From positions 429,172 through 493,171 of the forward strand of contig NZ_DKIH01000010.1 of assembly GCF_002454115.1 (NCBI RefSeq): DNA of 64,000 nt, in the 5' to 3' direction. Positions 9,566 through 18,483 of the stretch are shown here, piece after piece (position 1 is the stretch's first letter; every line of letters begins with the position of its first letter). Below the pieces are notes generated by a model. It had not been told where the DNA came from. It worked only from the letters and a program-made list of their open reading frames with translations, and searched no databases. The DNA is from Sphingopyxis sp. UBA6723 (GTDB taxonomy: Bacteria > Pseudomonadota > Alphaproteobacteria > Sphingomonadales > Sphingomonadaceae). The translations under genes and the position numbers were made by a program.

Positions 9566-9886
9566 CTAGCGCGGCACCACCACCTGACGACAGGTTTCGG
9601 GCGCCGAGCGCAGCGCGGTGTTCCACATCGCCTCATTGCCCTTGGTATGCAGTCGCCACCCGGCGCGGTTTTCGTAGATCGCGCCGCTGGCCGCGGGGGT
9701 GGAACGCATTGCTTCGGGACGTCCGCCATTGACGCTCACCAAAGCGCGGTCGCCCATGAAATCGACTTTCAGCCGGGTGCCGCGGTCGCATTCATAATAG
9801 GTGCTGACCCCCGGCCCACCGACCGACATGCAAGCCGAAAGCAGCACCGCGGCCCCGCCGACAGCGGCAAACTTCAGCGTCGTCAT
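9566..9886 (-). CDS. MliC-like lysozyme-inhibitor lipoprotein
   Basis: A 106-residue lipoprotein with a signal and lipobox (VLLSAC, Cys19). The mature part follows the MliC/PliC pattern: STYYECDRGTRLKV, a run of short strands, SGAIYENRAGWRLHTKGNEA, and a final ETCRQV Cys that would pair with the first. Such proteins sit in the outer membrane and inhibit C-type lysozyme, but weak similarity means inhibition is an inference. It starts 12 bp after the stop of the crystallin-like gene and is probably cotranscribed with it. Confidence 0.75.
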   Translation of the reverse strand: MTTLKFAAVGGAAVLLSACMSVGGPGVSTYYECDRGTRLKVDFMGDRALVSVNGGRPEAMRSTPAASGAIYENRAGWRLHTKGNEAMWNTALRSAPETCRQVVVPR

Positions 9887-9897
9887 CGCATCCTCCC

Positions 9898-10509
9898 TCA
9901 ATAGCCCGAGCGGACGCACAGCACGTCGGCCAGATAGACGCGGCCCGCCACCGTTTCCATATGCTCGCGCGCCGACCCGTTCCAGCCGATCGAGCGGCAA
10001 TAATTGTCCGCCGTCTGCGCCGCGCAGTTCGCCGTCACCGATCCATATTGGCAAGCAAGGAGGCGCCGGTTGCCTTGCGCGGGCTGGGTGTGGAATTCGG
10101 CAAAATTGCCGCGCGCGACCTGATCATTGGCGGGCGGCGCCGGATCCCAGCCGCCACCCCCCGATCCAACCGGGCGGATCGACTGGATGGTCAGGCCGCG
10201 CAGGACGTTGTTCAGCATCGGCGTATCGCGCTCGACGGTGCGGCAGGTGCCGCGAAAGCGCGTCTTTTCGCACAATTCCCAGCGCCCGCTGGCGACGCGC
10301 ACCGAATTGACCGGCCAGGCGAGGCCCAGATTGGGTTTCGCTTCGCCGACGAACACCGCGGGGCCACGATAGGCGGCGTCGCGATAGATCGTCGCCTCGG
10401 GCGGTCGGTACATGCGGTCATCGGGCGTTTGCGCGCTGGTGGCGAGGACCCCCGCCCCAATCGACGCGGCGGCGGCGGCGAGGATCGACAAACGATAGGC
10501 GATTTTCAT
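9898..10509 (-). CDS. Secreted beta/gamma-crystallin-like protein
   Basis: A 203-residue exported protein (signal MKIAYRLSILAAAAASIGAGVLATSAQ). Residues about 38-115 resemble a beta/gamma-crystallin repeat: ATIYRDAAYRGPAVFV, then a WELCEKTRFRGTCRTV strand pair with the typical Y/F-x-G-x pattern. The C-terminal 70 residues contain four cysteines and are not recognised. Crystallin-like modules often bind calcium and stabilise envelope or stress proteins, but nothing here fixes the role. It is probably in an operon with the MliC-like gene. Confidence 0.72.
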   Translation of the reverse strand: MKIAYRLSILAAAAASIGAGVLATSAQTPDDRMYRPPEATIYRDAAYRGPAVFVGEAKPNLGLAWPVNSVRVASGRWELCEKTRFRGTCRTVERDTPMLNNVLRGLTIQSIRPVGSGGGGWDPAPPANDQVARGNFAEFHTQPAQGNRRLLACQYGSVTANCAAQTADNYCRSIGWNGSAREHMETVAGRVYLADVLCVRSGY

Positions 10510-10615
10510 GGCAACCTCCCTGTTGGCAAATGCGACCCGGGATTCGATAACTTTGCCGAGTTTACGCCATCGAGGTGCGGCTTGCAATTCTCCCCGAGCG
10601 TGGGCCTTGGTAGGG

Positions 10616-11968
10616 TCAGGGGGTTTTGCTAGGGGCGGTTGCCGCGGCGTCGGGCGTTGTTACCGGTGCGCTTTCGGATGCTGTGGCAGCCTCGACTGCC
10701 GGTGCGGCGGGCGGCGCGGCGACCGGCGGCGCGATCCCAAGCATCAGCCCCGCCAAGGCCGCCGACATCAGGTTCGACAGGCTGCCCGCGAGCAGGGCCT
10801 TCAGCCCCAGCTTGGCGATCATCGGGCGCTGGTTGGGGGCGAGCCCGCCGGTCACCGCCATCTGGATCGCGATCGAGCTGAAATTGGCGAAACCGCACAA
10901 CGCAAAGGTGGCGATTGCGACGGCGGCCAGCGACATATCGCCCTGCACACGGCCCAGATCGATGAAGGCGACAAATTCGTTGAGCACGATCTTGCTGCCG
11001 AACAACCCCCCGACGACCGCGCTTTCGTCCCACGGCACCCCCATCAGCCACATCACCGGGCGGAACAGTGCGCCGATGATCGCCTGAAACGACAGCTCGG
11101 GGTAACCGAACCATCCCCCGATGCCGCCGAGCAATCCGTTGGCGAGCGCGACGAGCGCCACGAACGCCAGCACCATCGCGCCGACCGCGACGGCCAGCTT
11201 GACCCCGGTCTGCGCACCTTGCGCCGCCGCCATGATGATGTTGGCGGGCTTTTCCTCGTCATGGCTTGCCTCGGGCATGATCACCGGTTCGATGCCCAGA
11301 TCCTTGGGATCGTCGGGCATCATGATCTTGGCCATCAAAATGCCGCCGGGTGCCGACATGAAGCTGGCGGCGAGCAGATAGGGCAGCAGTTGTTCGCCGA
11401 TCATGCTGGCATAGGCGCCGAGGATCGTCCCCGCGACCCCCGCCATCCCGACGGTCATGATCGTGAACAGCTGCGGCGGGGTGAGTCCGGCCAGATACGG
11501 ACGGATGACCAGCGGCGATTCGGACTGGCCGACAAAGATATTCGCCGCCGCGCCCAGGCTTTCGACCTTGGTGATGCCGGTGATTTTCTGGATCGCACCG
11601 CCGACCCATTTGATCACCAGCTGCATGATGCCGAGATAATAAAGGATCGAGATCAGCGAGGCGAAGAACACGATGACCGGCAGCGCCGCGATCGCAAAGC
11701 TGTTGGCACCGATTTCGGGCGAGGCGAGCGGGCCAAAGATGAAATCGGTGCCCGCCTTGGCATAGCCGAGCAGGTTCGACACCGCGTTCGACATCGCCTG
11801 GATGATCGCGCGGCCCCATGGGGTGCCGATCACGAGTAGCGCAAAGCCGGCCTGGAGCAGGAAGGCCGGAATGACGACGCGCAGGCGGATCCAGCGGCGG
11901 TTCGACGAAAACAGCACGGCAATCGCGAGCAGCGCGACGATGCCAACCAGACCAATCAGGCGTTCCAT
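10616..11968 (-). CDS. Concentrative nucleoside transporter (NupC/CNT family)
   Basis: An inner-membrane symporter that imports nucleosides with H+ or Na+. Its 450 residues contain many hydrophobic helices. Recognisable family segments are GANSFAIAALPVIVFFASLISILYYLG, ANIFVGQSESPLVIRPYL (the conserved GQSE/TEAP-type substrate loop), SAPGGILMAK and LCGFANFSSIAIQMA. The C-terminal ~30 residues are Ala/Pro/Thr-rich, beyond the core, and dispensable-looking. ATG 11968 is chosen over the upstream TTG at 11989 because GGGGGA lies just ahead of it. The gene is alone on its strand, divergent from the 12084 operon. Confidence 0.92.
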   Translation of the reverse strand: MERLIGLVGIVALLAIAVLFSSNRRWIRLRVVIPAFLLQAGFALLVIGTPWGRAIIQAMSNAVSNLLGYAKAGTDFIFGPLASPEIGANSFAIAALPVIVFFASLISILYYLGIMQLVIKWVGGAIQKITGITKVESLGAAANIFVGQSESPLVIRPYLAGLTPPQLFTIMTVGMAGVAGTILGAYASMIGEQLLPYLLAASFMSAPGGILMAKIMMPDDPKDLGIEPVIMPEASHDEEKPANIIMAAAQGAQTGVKLAVAVGAMVLAFVALVALANGLLGGIGGWFGYPELSFQAIIGALFRPVMWLMGVPWDESAVVGGLFGSKIVLNEFVAFIDLGRVQGDMSLAAVAIATFALCGFANFSSIAIQMAVTGGLAPNQRPMIAKLGLKALLAGSLSNLMSAALAGLMLGIAPPVAAPPAAPAVEAATASESAPVTTPDAAATAPSKTP

Positions 11969-12083
11969 ATATTTGTGCGTCCCCCGCAAATTGTTGCGCC
12001 TTGTCTAGCGGGCTTTGGCGGGGGGGCAAGTGTTGCCGCCACCCCCATCTTTCCACCGCCGACAAAACCGACTATCGGGCGGC

Positions 12084-12755
12084 ATGACCGACACCACATC
12101 GACGGCGCTGCCGCGCACGCTCTCACCCTCCCTGTTCCTTTTCACCATCGTCTATGGCGGCATGGTCGTGCTCGCCGGGGTGCTGGGGAACAAACAGGTG
12201 GCGCTGGGCGACTGGCTGGCGGTCGAAGCGGGGATTTTTGCCTTCTTATTGCTCGTTGCGTTGTCGAGTGCGACCGCCGAGCTGCATGGCCAAGGGACCG
12301 CCAACCGACTGGTGCTCTGGGGTTTTGTGCCGTTGGTGATCGCGATCATGCTTACGGGTCTCGTTTTGGCGCTTCCGGCGTCGCCAAAGATGGACCCAAA
12401 GATACTTAGTTCCTTCCATACGGTGTTAGAACAGAGTCCGCGCCTGATGGCAGCTGGGATTGTGGCTTATGGCACCTCGCAGTTCCTCAACGTCACGATT
12501 TTCAGCAAATTGCGCGGGCGTGAAGGGGCGGGTGCGGGTGCGCTCGCAATCCGCGGCGCGATCGCCAGTGCGCTCAGCCAGATCGTCGATACGCTGCTGT
12601 TCGTCACCATCGCCTTTTACGGCGTGTTCCCGATCGCCAATCTGATGGGCGGACAGATGCTGGCCAAGGTCGCGTTGTCGGTGCTGGTCATTCCGTTCGT
12701 GATCACCGGCTTGGTCGCGCTCGGCCGCAACCTCGATGCCAAGACCGGCGGATGA
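12084..12755 (+). CDS. Queuosine precursor transporter (VUT/YhhQ family)
   Basis: A 223-residue inner-membrane protein with about six hydrophobic segments, matching the VUT family; E. coli YhhQ, of about the same length, imports the queuosine precursor preQ0/preQ1. GTANRLVLWGFVPLV, FLNVTIFSKLRGREG and LSQIVDTLLFVTIAFYG (the conserved D in helix 5) are typical segments. Together with gluQ it suggests queuosine salvage. ATG 12084 precedes the hydrophobic core. The end overlaps the argB start by 4 bp (ATGA), so it leads a six-gene run to 16206. Confidence 0.87.
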   Translation: MTDTTSTALPRTLSPSLFLFTIVYGGMVVLAGVLGNKQVALGDWLAVEAGIFAFLLLVALSSATAELHGQGTANRLVLWGFVPLVIAIMLTGLVLALPASPKMDPKILSSFHTVLEQSPRLMAAGIVAYGTSQFLNVTIFSKLRGREGAGAGALAIRGAIASALSQIVDTLLFVTIAFYGVFPIANLMGGQMLAKVALSVLVIPFVITGLVALGRNLDAKTGG

Positions 12756-13660
12756 TGACGATGACCGACGCGCCCGCAATGCCCGACCTGCTCGCCAAGG
12801 CCGAAACGCTCGTCGAAGCGCTGCCCTATCTGCAGCGCTATGCGGGCGAGACGTTCGTGATCAAATATGGTGGCCACGCGATGGGCGACGCCGAGGCGCA
12901 GCGCGATTTTGCCGAGGATGTCGTGCTGCTCAAAGCCGTCGGCATCAATCCGGTGGTTGTGCATGGCGGCGGGCCGCAGATCGGCGCGATGCTGAAAAAA
13001 CTGGGGATCGAATCGTCGTTTGTCGGGGGGCTGCGCGTCACCGATGCCGCGACCGCCGAGGTCGCCGAAATGGTGCTGGCGGGCAAGATCAACAAGGAAA
13101 TCGTCGGCTGGCTCGCCGCGCTCGGTGGCCGCGCGGTCGGCATTTCGGGCAAGGACGCCAATCTGGTGCTTGCCGAAAAGGTCCGCCGCACGGAGCCCGA
13201 CCCCAATTCGGGGATTGAGCGCCATGTCGACCTGGGCTTTGTCGGCGAACCGGTAGCGGTCGATCCGACGATCCTGATCAACCTGACCAAGGATAATTTC
13301 ATCCCCATCGTCGCGCCGGTCGCGCTGGGCGCCGATGGTGCTACCTATAATATCAACGCCGATACGATGGCCGGCGCGATCGCCGGGGCGCTCGGCGCTA
13401 AACGCTTTTTCCTGCTCACCGACGTCGCCGGGGTGCTCGACAAGGCGGGCGCACTGCTCACCGACCTCGACCAGCCGGCGATCGATGCCCTGAAGGCCGA
13501 CGGGACGATCACCGGCGGCATGATCCCGAAGGTCGAAACCTGCGTCGCCGCCGTCGATGCCGGGGTCGAGGCCGCGGTCATCCTTGACGGGCGCATTCCG
13601 CACGCGATGCTGCTGGAAATTTTCACGGCAAGGGGTGCAGGCACGCTCATTCACCGCTAA
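12752..13660 (+). CDS. argB: Acetylglutamate kinase
   Basis: Phosphorylates N-acetylglutamate with ATP in the second step of arginine synthesis. The 302-residue length and the N-terminal helix preceding VIKYGGHAMG (residues 31-40) are typical of the arginine-sensitive hexameric type. VVHGGGPQIG near 69-78 forms the substrate loop, VGEPVAVD and INADTMAGAIAGAL follow, and GGMIPKVETCVAAVDAGV near 255-272 is the C-terminal nucleotide-binding segment. Its ATG overlaps the transporter stop (ATGA). Arginine feedback is expected from the N-helix but not shown. Confidence 0.97.
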   Translation: MMTMTDAPAMPDLLAKAETLVEALPYLQRYAGETFVIKYGGHAMGDAEAQRDFAEDVVLLKAVGINPVVVHGGGPQIGAMLKKLGIESSFVGGLRVTDAATAEVAEMVLAGKINKEIVGWLAALGGRAVGISGKDANLVLAEKVRRTEPDPNSGIERHVDLGFVGEPVAVDPTILINLTKDNFIPIVAPVALGADGATYNINADTMAGAIAGALGAKRFFLLTDVAGVLDKAGALLTDLDQPAIDALKADGTITGGMIPKVETCVAAVDAGVEAAVILDGRIPHAMLLEIFTARGAGTLIHR

Positions 13661-13695
13661 GAGACGCGGCAAGATCTTAATTCGGAGAAATCGCC

Positions 13696-14004
13696 TTGGT
13701 TCTCATGCTCCTCCAGATCGTCCACATCATCCTGACGGTCCTGTGGTGGTTCATCATCGCGCAGGCGGTGATGTCGTGGCTGATCGCGTTCAATGTGATC
13801 AACACGCACAATGATTTCGTCAACCAGCTGTGGACGGTGCTCGACCGGATCACCGAGCCGCTGTACCGCCCCTTCCGCCGCATCATGCCCGATTTCGGCG
13901 GGCTCGACCTGACCCCGATGCTGGTGCTGATCATCATCATCATTCTCGACGGGCCGGTGCTCAATTATCTCGGTCGCCTCGCTTATGCGAACGGCATGGC
14001 GTGA
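13696..14004 (+). CDS. YggT-family integral membrane protein
   Basis: A 102-residue protein with two hydrophobic hairpins typical of YggT: VLWWFIIAQAVMSWL, then TEPLYRPFRRIMPDFGGLDLTPMLVLIIIIIL, where the RRxxPxxxGxDxxP loop is the family signature. Family members are linked to cell division or potassium/turgor homeostasis, with no firm reaction. The start is a TTG at 13696, with GGAG at 13684-13687 spaced 8 bp; the next ATG (13705) would be 17 bp from it. The stop shares one base with the folD start. Confidence 0.88.
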   Translation: MVLMLLQIVHIILTVLWWFIIAQAVMSWLIAFNVINTHNDFVNQLWTVLDRITEPLYRPFRRIMPDFGGLDLTPMLVLIIIIILDGPVLNYLGRLAYANGMA

Positions 14005-14909
14005 TGGCGGTTGATGCCGCCGCGCAGGTGATCGACGGCAAGGCGTTTGCCGCTGGTCTGCGCGGCCGAATTGCCGACGCTGTCCCCGCCTTTGTCGCCG
14101 CGACCGGCCGCGCGCCCGGGCTGGCGGTGGTGCTGGTCGGCGACGATCCGGCGAGCGCGGTCTATGTCGGATCGAAGGGCAAGGCCACCGTTGCCGCGGG
14201 GATGGCTAGTTTTGAGCATCGCCTGCCCGCCACCGCGACGCAGGACGAGGTCGAGGCGCTGCTCGCCCGACTGAACGCCGACGATGCGGTCGACGGCATC
14301 CTGCTGCAACTGCCGCTCCCCGGCCACCTCGACGAACAGGTGGCGGTCGCGACGATCGATCCCGACAAGGATGTCGACGGGCTGACGCCGGTCAGCGCCG
14401 GGCGCCTCGCGCTCGGCATCGCGGGCATGGTGCCGTGCACCCCCTATGGCTGTCTGTTGCTGCTGCAGGACCGGCTTGGCGACCTGTCGGGCAAGGACGC
14501 GATCGTCGTGGGGCGCTCGATCCTGGTCGGCAAGCCGATGGGGCAATTGCTGCTGGGCGCCAACGCCACGGTGACGATGGCGCACAGCCGCACCAAAGAC
14601 CTGCCCGCGCTCGTGCGCCGCGCCGACATCGTCGTGGCGGCGGTCGGGCGCGCCGAGATGGTCAAGGGTGACTGGATCAAGCCGGGTGCCATCGTCATCG
14701 ACGTCGGCATCAATCGGCTGCCGCCCGCCGACGGCGCGGCAAAGGGGCGACTGGTCGGTGACGTCGATTATGCCGAGGTCGCGGCGGTCGCTGATGCGAT
14801 CACCCCGGTTCCGGGCGGGGTCGGGCCGATGACGATCGCCTGCCTGCTTCGCAACACGCTGGTCGCCGCGCACCGCCGCGCGGGGCTTGCCGATCCGGAA
14901 GGATTCTGA
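14004..14909 (+). CDS. folD: Bifunctional methylenetetrahydrofolate dehydrogenase/cyclohydrolase
   Basis: FolD converts 5,10-methylene-THF to 10-formyl-THF via methenyl-THF, feeding purine and fMet synthesis. Its 301 residues show YVGSKGKATVAAGM (catalytic Lys in the YxxxK motif, near residues 52-65), QLPLPGHL, DPDKDVDGLTPVSAG, VVGRSILVGKPM (NADP site) and the terminal TPVPGGVGPMT signature. The first residue overlaps the YggT stop by one base, and its own stop overlaps the next gene, so the operon is tight. Confidence 0.97.
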   Translation: MAVDAAAQVIDGKAFAAGLRGRIADAVPAFVAATGRAPGLAVVLVGDDPASAVYVGSKGKATVAAGMASFEHRLPATATQDEVEALLARLNADDAVDGILLQLPLPGHLDEQVAVATIDPDKDVDGLTPVSAGRLALGIAGMVPCTPYGCLLLLQDRLGDLSGKDAIVVGRSILVGKPMGQLLLGANATVTMAHSRTKDLPALVRRADIVVAAVGRAEMVKGDWIKPGAIVIDVGINRLPPADGAAKGRLVGDVDYAEVAAVADAITPVPGGVGPMTIACLLRNTLVAAHRRAGLADPEGF

Positions 14910-15583
14910 TGCGCCGTCTGTTCTCCGCCTCGTTCGTCCTTCTGTTGGTCGCCGCTTGTGCCGGTGACGCCGATGACCTCCGCAACCGCCCGCTGGGACC
15001 GAATCCGAGCGCCTTTATCGCGGCCGAGATCGGCTTTGCGCGGCTGGCGCAGGACAAGGGGCAGTGGACCGCGTTTCGCGAAACCTCCGCCCCCGACGCG
15101 GTGATGTTCGTGCCGCAGCGGGTGAAGGCGCGCGACTGGCTCAAGACGCAAAAGGACCCCGCTGAAGCGGTCAAATGGCAGCCGCACGCGGTCTATGTCA
15201 GCTGCGACGGAAACGCTGGGGCGACCACTGGGGCGTGGCAAAAGGGACCGGCGAACGGTTATTTCAGCACCGTCTGGCTGCGCGATCCGAAAAGCGGCAA
15301 GATCAACTGGATCCTCGACCATGCTGACGAACTGACCGCCGCGCGCGAAGCCCCTGAATTCATTGCGTCGAAGCAGGCGGTGTGCGGATCGCGGCCCGCG
15401 GTACCGATCGAGGCGAGCGCGGAGGGTGACGACATGGCGGTCGGCCTGTCGCCCGACCAGACGCTCAGCTGGACGTCGACCGTGCGCCCCGACCAATCGC
15501 GCCGCGTCACCATCCGGCTGTGGGACGGCAAGGCAATGGCGACCGTCATCGACGATCAGGTCGCGGCGCCGAAACAGCCATGA
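14909..15583 (+). CDS. Hypothetical lipoprotein, possible NTF2-like fold
   Basis: A 224-residue protein with a lipoprotein signal (LLLVAAC, Cys17). Residues about 35-140 (FIAAEIGFARLAQDKGQWTAF, then AVMFVPQ, ending in a WLRDPKSGKINWILDHADEL strand pair) look like the alpha plus beta-sheet pattern of NTF2/DUF4440-type domains. Residues 150-224 form a second beta-rich part. I do not know its function. It overlaps folD by one base and MarC by four, which ties its expression to the operon. Confidence 0.72.
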   Translation: MRRLFSASFVLLLVAACAGDADDLRNRPLGPNPSAFIAAEIGFARLAQDKGQWTAFRETSAPDAVMFVPQRVKARDWLKTQKDPAEAVKWQPHAVYVSCDGNAGATTGAWQKGPANGYFSTVWLRDPKSGKINWILDHADELTAAREAPEFIASKQAVCGSRPAVPIEASAEGDDMAVGLSPDQTLSWTSTVRPDQSRRVTIRLWDGKAMATVIDDQVAAPKQP

Positions 15584-16206
15584 TTGACCTGTTCATCTCG
15601 GCCTTTGTCACGCTGTTCGTGGTCATCGACCCGCCAGGCTGCGCGCCGATATATGCCAGCCTGACCACCGGCGCGAGCGCACAGCAGCGCCGGTCGATGG
15701 CGATCCGCGCCACGGTGATTGCGGGGGCGATCCTCGTCTTTTTCGCGATGTTCGGAGAGGCGCTGCTCAGCTTCCTGCACATCGACCTCGACAGTTTTCG
15801 GATCGCGGGCGGCATCATGCTGTTCATGATCGCGATCGACATGGTGTTCGAGAAGCGCACCGAGCGGCGTGAGCAGCGGGCGGAAAAGGTTGCGGCATCG
15901 CATGTCGAGGATGTGTCGGTATTCCCGATGGCGATGCCGATGCTCGCCGGGCCGGGATCGATCGCATCGGTGATGCTGCTGGTGTCGCAGAATAACGGGC
16001 TGGACCGCGCCTTCGTCATTTTTGGCGCGTTGCTGCTTGTGTTGCTGTTGACGCTGGCGGCGTTGCTCGCCGCAGGGCCGCTGATGCGCTTTATTGGCAA
16101 CAAGGGCGAGGCGGTGATCACCCGGCTGCTTGGTGTGCTGCTGGCCGCGCTGGCCGCGCAATTTGTCATCGACGGGCTCAAGGCCAGCTTCCCCAGCCTC
16201 ACATAG
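15580..16206 (+). CDS. MarC-family membrane protein
   Basis: A 208-residue integral membrane protein of the MarC family, with about six helices. FVTLFVVIDPPGCAPIYASLT at residues 8-28 is the conserved first block (usually DPxGxxP), and FPMAMPMLAGPGSIASVML near 110-128 is the internal repeat of the same motif. The family has been proposed to transport small solutes; substrates are unproved and the name does not imply drug resistance. ATG 15580 overlaps the preceding stop (ATGA). A hairpin terminator follows directly. Confidence 0.93.
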   Translation: MIDLFISAFVTLFVVIDPPGCAPIYASLTTGASAQQRRSMAIRATVIAGAILVFFAMFGEALLSFLHIDLDSFRIAGGIMLFMIAIDMVFEKRTERREQRAEKVAASHVEDVSVFPMAMPMLAGPGSIASVMLLVSQNNGLDRAFVIFGALLLVLLLTLAALLAAGPLMRFIGNKGEAVITRLLGVLLAALAAQFVIDGLKASFPSLT

Positions 16207-16207
16207 A

Positions 16208-16237
16208 AAAGGGCGCCGCCCGCAGGCGACGCCCTTT
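16208..16237. terminator. Shared hairpin terminator between marC-like and ompA-like genes
   Basis: Stem of 13 positions with one mismatch (aaagggcg.cgcc / ggcg.cgcccttt) around a 4-base loop, with A-rich and T-rich flanks on either side. It sits 2 bp after the MarC stop and 22 bp beyond the OmpA-like stop, so it can serve both convergent transcripts. Confidence 0.85.
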
Positions 16238-16258
16238 CCTGTTCCACGGGAATGGAAT

Positions 16259-16948
16259 CTAGCGTGCGGCGTTGACGTCCGCTTGCGTCACCGGCGCGAT
16301 GCGGATTTCGACGCGGCGGTTGCACTGATAATCGGCCTCGCTGCGTTCGGGCGAACATTTCAGCTGCGATTCGCCATACCCCATCGTCGCCATACGCGCG
16401 CGCTGGATGCCGCGGCCGCCCAGATAATCGGCGACCGACGAGGCGCGGCGTTCGGACAGACCTTGGTTATAGCTGTCGCTGCCGGTCGAATCGGTGTGAC
16501 CGTACACGTCGATATAGGTGCTGGGATATTCGGCCAGCGTCGACGCGACGTTATCGAGCGCGCTGCGGAACTGCGATTTCACCAGCGCGCTGTTGTAATC
16601 AAAGGTCACATCGCCGGGCATGTTGAGCACCAGCTGGTCGCCCTGACGTTCCACGTCGATGCCGGTGCCGGCGGTGCGCTGGCGCAGCTTCTTTTCCTGC
16701 TCATCCATATAATAGCCGACGCCCGCACCGGCGACCGCGCCGATGCCCGCGCCGACGATTTCTTCGGTGCGGCTGTTCTTGCCGCCGATCAGGTCGCCGA
16801 GCAGATAACCGCCGAGCGCACCGCCGATGCCGCCGATGGCGGCGTTCGAAATGCGCTTCTGCCCCGTTTCGGGGTCGGTGACACAGCCGGTCAGCGCCAC
16901 GGCGCTCATCGTGGCCAGTGCCGCGAGTTTAATGGTCTTGATATTCAT
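16259..16948 (-). CDS. OmpA-family peptidoglycan-binding lipoprotein
   Basis: A 229-residue outer-membrane lipoprotein. The signal ends in a lipobox (VALTGC, Cys20 region). Residues ~35-85 are a glycine-zipper membrane segment (AAIGGIGGALGGYLLGDLIGG ... GAGIGAVAGAGVGYY). The C-terminal ~110 residues are an OmpA-like domain with VTFDYNSALV, IDVYGHTDSTGSDSYNQGLSERRA (Asp and Arg that hold diaminopimelate) and CNRRVEIRI. ATG 16948 starts the signal peptide. It tethers the outer membrane to the cell wall and is transcribed divergently from the CNNM gene. Confidence 0.93.
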   Translation of the reverse strand: MNIKTIKLAALATMSAVALTGCVTDPETGQKRISNAAIGGIGGALGGYLLGDLIGGKNSRTEEIVGAGIGAVAGAGVGYYMDEQEKKLRQRTAGTGIDVERQGDQLVLNMPGDVTFDYNSALVKSQFRSALDNVASTLAEYPSTYIDVYGHTDSTGSDSYNQGLSERRASSVADYLGGRGIQRARMATMGYGESQLKCSPERSEADYQCNRRVEIRIAPVTQADVNAAR

Positions 16949-17074
16949 TGGTCGCTCCCTTTTTTGCGGCCGCATGGATCGTTTGCGCACCGCCATTCCT
17001 GCCGATAACATATGGCTGGCGATCTAGTTCCCGAATCCGGCTGAACGCTCGCTGAGGCCGATGTTCAGGCGCCA

Positions 17075-17104
17075 TTGTGCAATTGCGCAACTTTCGCCTA
17101 TAGA
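17075..17104 (+). promoter_or_regulatory. Candidate sigma70-like promoter overlapping a palindrome
   Basis: ttgtgc at 17075-17080 and tataga at 17099-17104 (18-bp spacing) resemble -35/-10 boxes upstream of the CNNM gene. The -35 lies inside the 16-bp near palindrome ttgtgcaattgcgcaa (17075-17090, one mismatched pair), a plausible repressor site. By eye only. Confidence 0.4.
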
Positions 17105-17160
17105 CGCCGGATGACCGACGCTGACAGGGGCCGGGCGCCGAAGCGCCAGATCACCGCCCA

Positions 17161-18483
17161 ATGACCCCTTTCCCATGGTCCGACGTGGCGATCATTGCCA
17201 TCCTGATCCTGCTCAATGGCGTTTTCGCGATGTCCGAACTCGCCATCGTCTCGGCGCGCGCGCCGCGCTTGCAGGCGGCCGAAAAGCGCGGCAGTCGCGG
17301 CGCTGCAGTTGCACGGCAGCTTGGCGCCGATCCGGGGCGTTTCCTGTCGACGGTACAGGTTGGTATCACGCTGATCGGCATTCTGGCCGGTGCCTATTCG
17401 GGCGCCAGCTTGGGCGGCCCGGTCGGCGACCGGTTGCAGGCGCTGTTCGGCCTGGACGATGAAACCGCGCTGACGGCAGGCTTCGCCGTGGTCATTGCGG
17501 TGACGACCTATTTTTCGCTGATCGTCGGCGAGCTGGTGCCCAAGCAATTTGCGCTGCGCGCGCCTGAACCGATCGCGATCTTCATGGCGCTCCCGATGCT
17601 GTGGCTGTCAAAAATCGGCGCGCCGCTGGTGTGGCTGCTCGATCGCAGCTCCGCGCTCGTCTTTCGGGTGCTCGGCCTCAACCGCGAATCCGAGGATCGG
17701 GTGACCGCCGAGGAGCTGCACCTGATCGTTGCCGAAGCGTCAAAATCGGGTCTGATCGAGGAAAGCGAACGCGCGATCATTTCGGGCGTCGTCCGGCTTG
17801 CTGACCGCCCGGTGCGCGAAGTGATGACGCCGCGCAAGGACGTCGACTGGATCGATATCTCGCTCGATGCGCAGGGGGTGCGCGACAAGCTCGTCGCGTC
17901 GCCGCACAGCCGACTGCCGGTCGCACGCGGCTCGGTCGACGATATTGTCGGGGTGGTCCAGGCGCGCGATATCGCCGCCGCGCTGTTCCGCGGCGAGGCG
18001 TTGGATCTGGAGACAGTGACGCGCTCCGCCAAGGTGATCCACGATCAGATCGACGCGATGGACGCGCTCGAAGCATTGCGCGTCGCCGACGTACCGATGC
18101 TGTTCGTCCATGACGAATATGGCCATTTCGAAGGGCTGGTGACCCCCGCCGACCTGCTCGCGGCGATCGCCGGCGAGTTTGCGTCGGACCAAGATATCGG
18201 CAGCGAACCGTTTGTCGTCGAACGCGACGACGGCAGCCTGCTGATCGCCGGATCGATGCCCGCCGACCAGATGGCCGAACGGCTGGGGATCGAGCTTGAC
18301 GACGACCGCGACTATGCGACCGCCGCAGGCCACGCGCTGGCGATCCTGAAGCATCTGCCGAAGGAGGGCGAACGCTTTACCGACAAGGGCTGGCGATTCG
18401 AGATTATCGATATGGACGGGCGCAAGATCGACAAGCTGCTCGCCACCGAATTGTCCCGGCCAAAGGACGCCGACGACACCTAG
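17161..18483 (+). CDS. CNNM/CorC-type hemolysin-family membrane protein
   Basis: A 440-residue protein with three parts. The DUF21/CNNM membrane domain (residues ~1-190) has NGVFAMSELAIVSARAPRL and LSTVQVGITLIGILAGAYSG. A CBS-domain pair (~205-340) begins REVMTPRKDVDWIDI. A CorC/HlyC C-terminal domain (~355-430) ends GWRFEIIDMDGRKID. CNNM proteins are linked to Mg2+ or Na+ transport and the CBS pair binds adenine nucleotides; 'hemolysin' is a historical label. It is monocistronic, with a candidate promoter about 60 bp upstream. Confidence 0.92.
   Translation: MTPFPWSDVAIIAILILLNGVFAMSELAIVSARAPRLQAAEKRGSRGAAVARQLGADPGRFLSTVQVGITLIGILAGAYSGASLGGPVGDRLQALFGLDDETALTAGFAVVIAVTTYFSLIVGELVPKQFALRAPEPIAIFMALPMLWLSKIGAPLVWLLDRSSALVFRVLGLNRESEDRVTAEELHLIVAEASKSGLIEESERAIISGVVRLADRPVREVMTPRKDVDWIDISLDAQGVRDKLVASPHSRLPVARGSVDDIVGVVQARDIAAALFRGEALDLETVTRSAKVIHDQIDAMDALEALRVADVPMLFVHDEYGHFEGLVTPADLLAAIAGEFASDQDIGSEPFVVERDDGSLLIAGSMPADQMAERLGIELDDDRDYATAAGHALAILKHLPKEGERFTDKGWRFEIIDMDGRKIDKLLATELSRPKDADDT

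Noticed and set aside
15580..16206. Multiple-antibiotic-resistance role for the MarC protein
   Set aside because: The family name is historical; MarC-family proteins are not established drug-resistance determinants.
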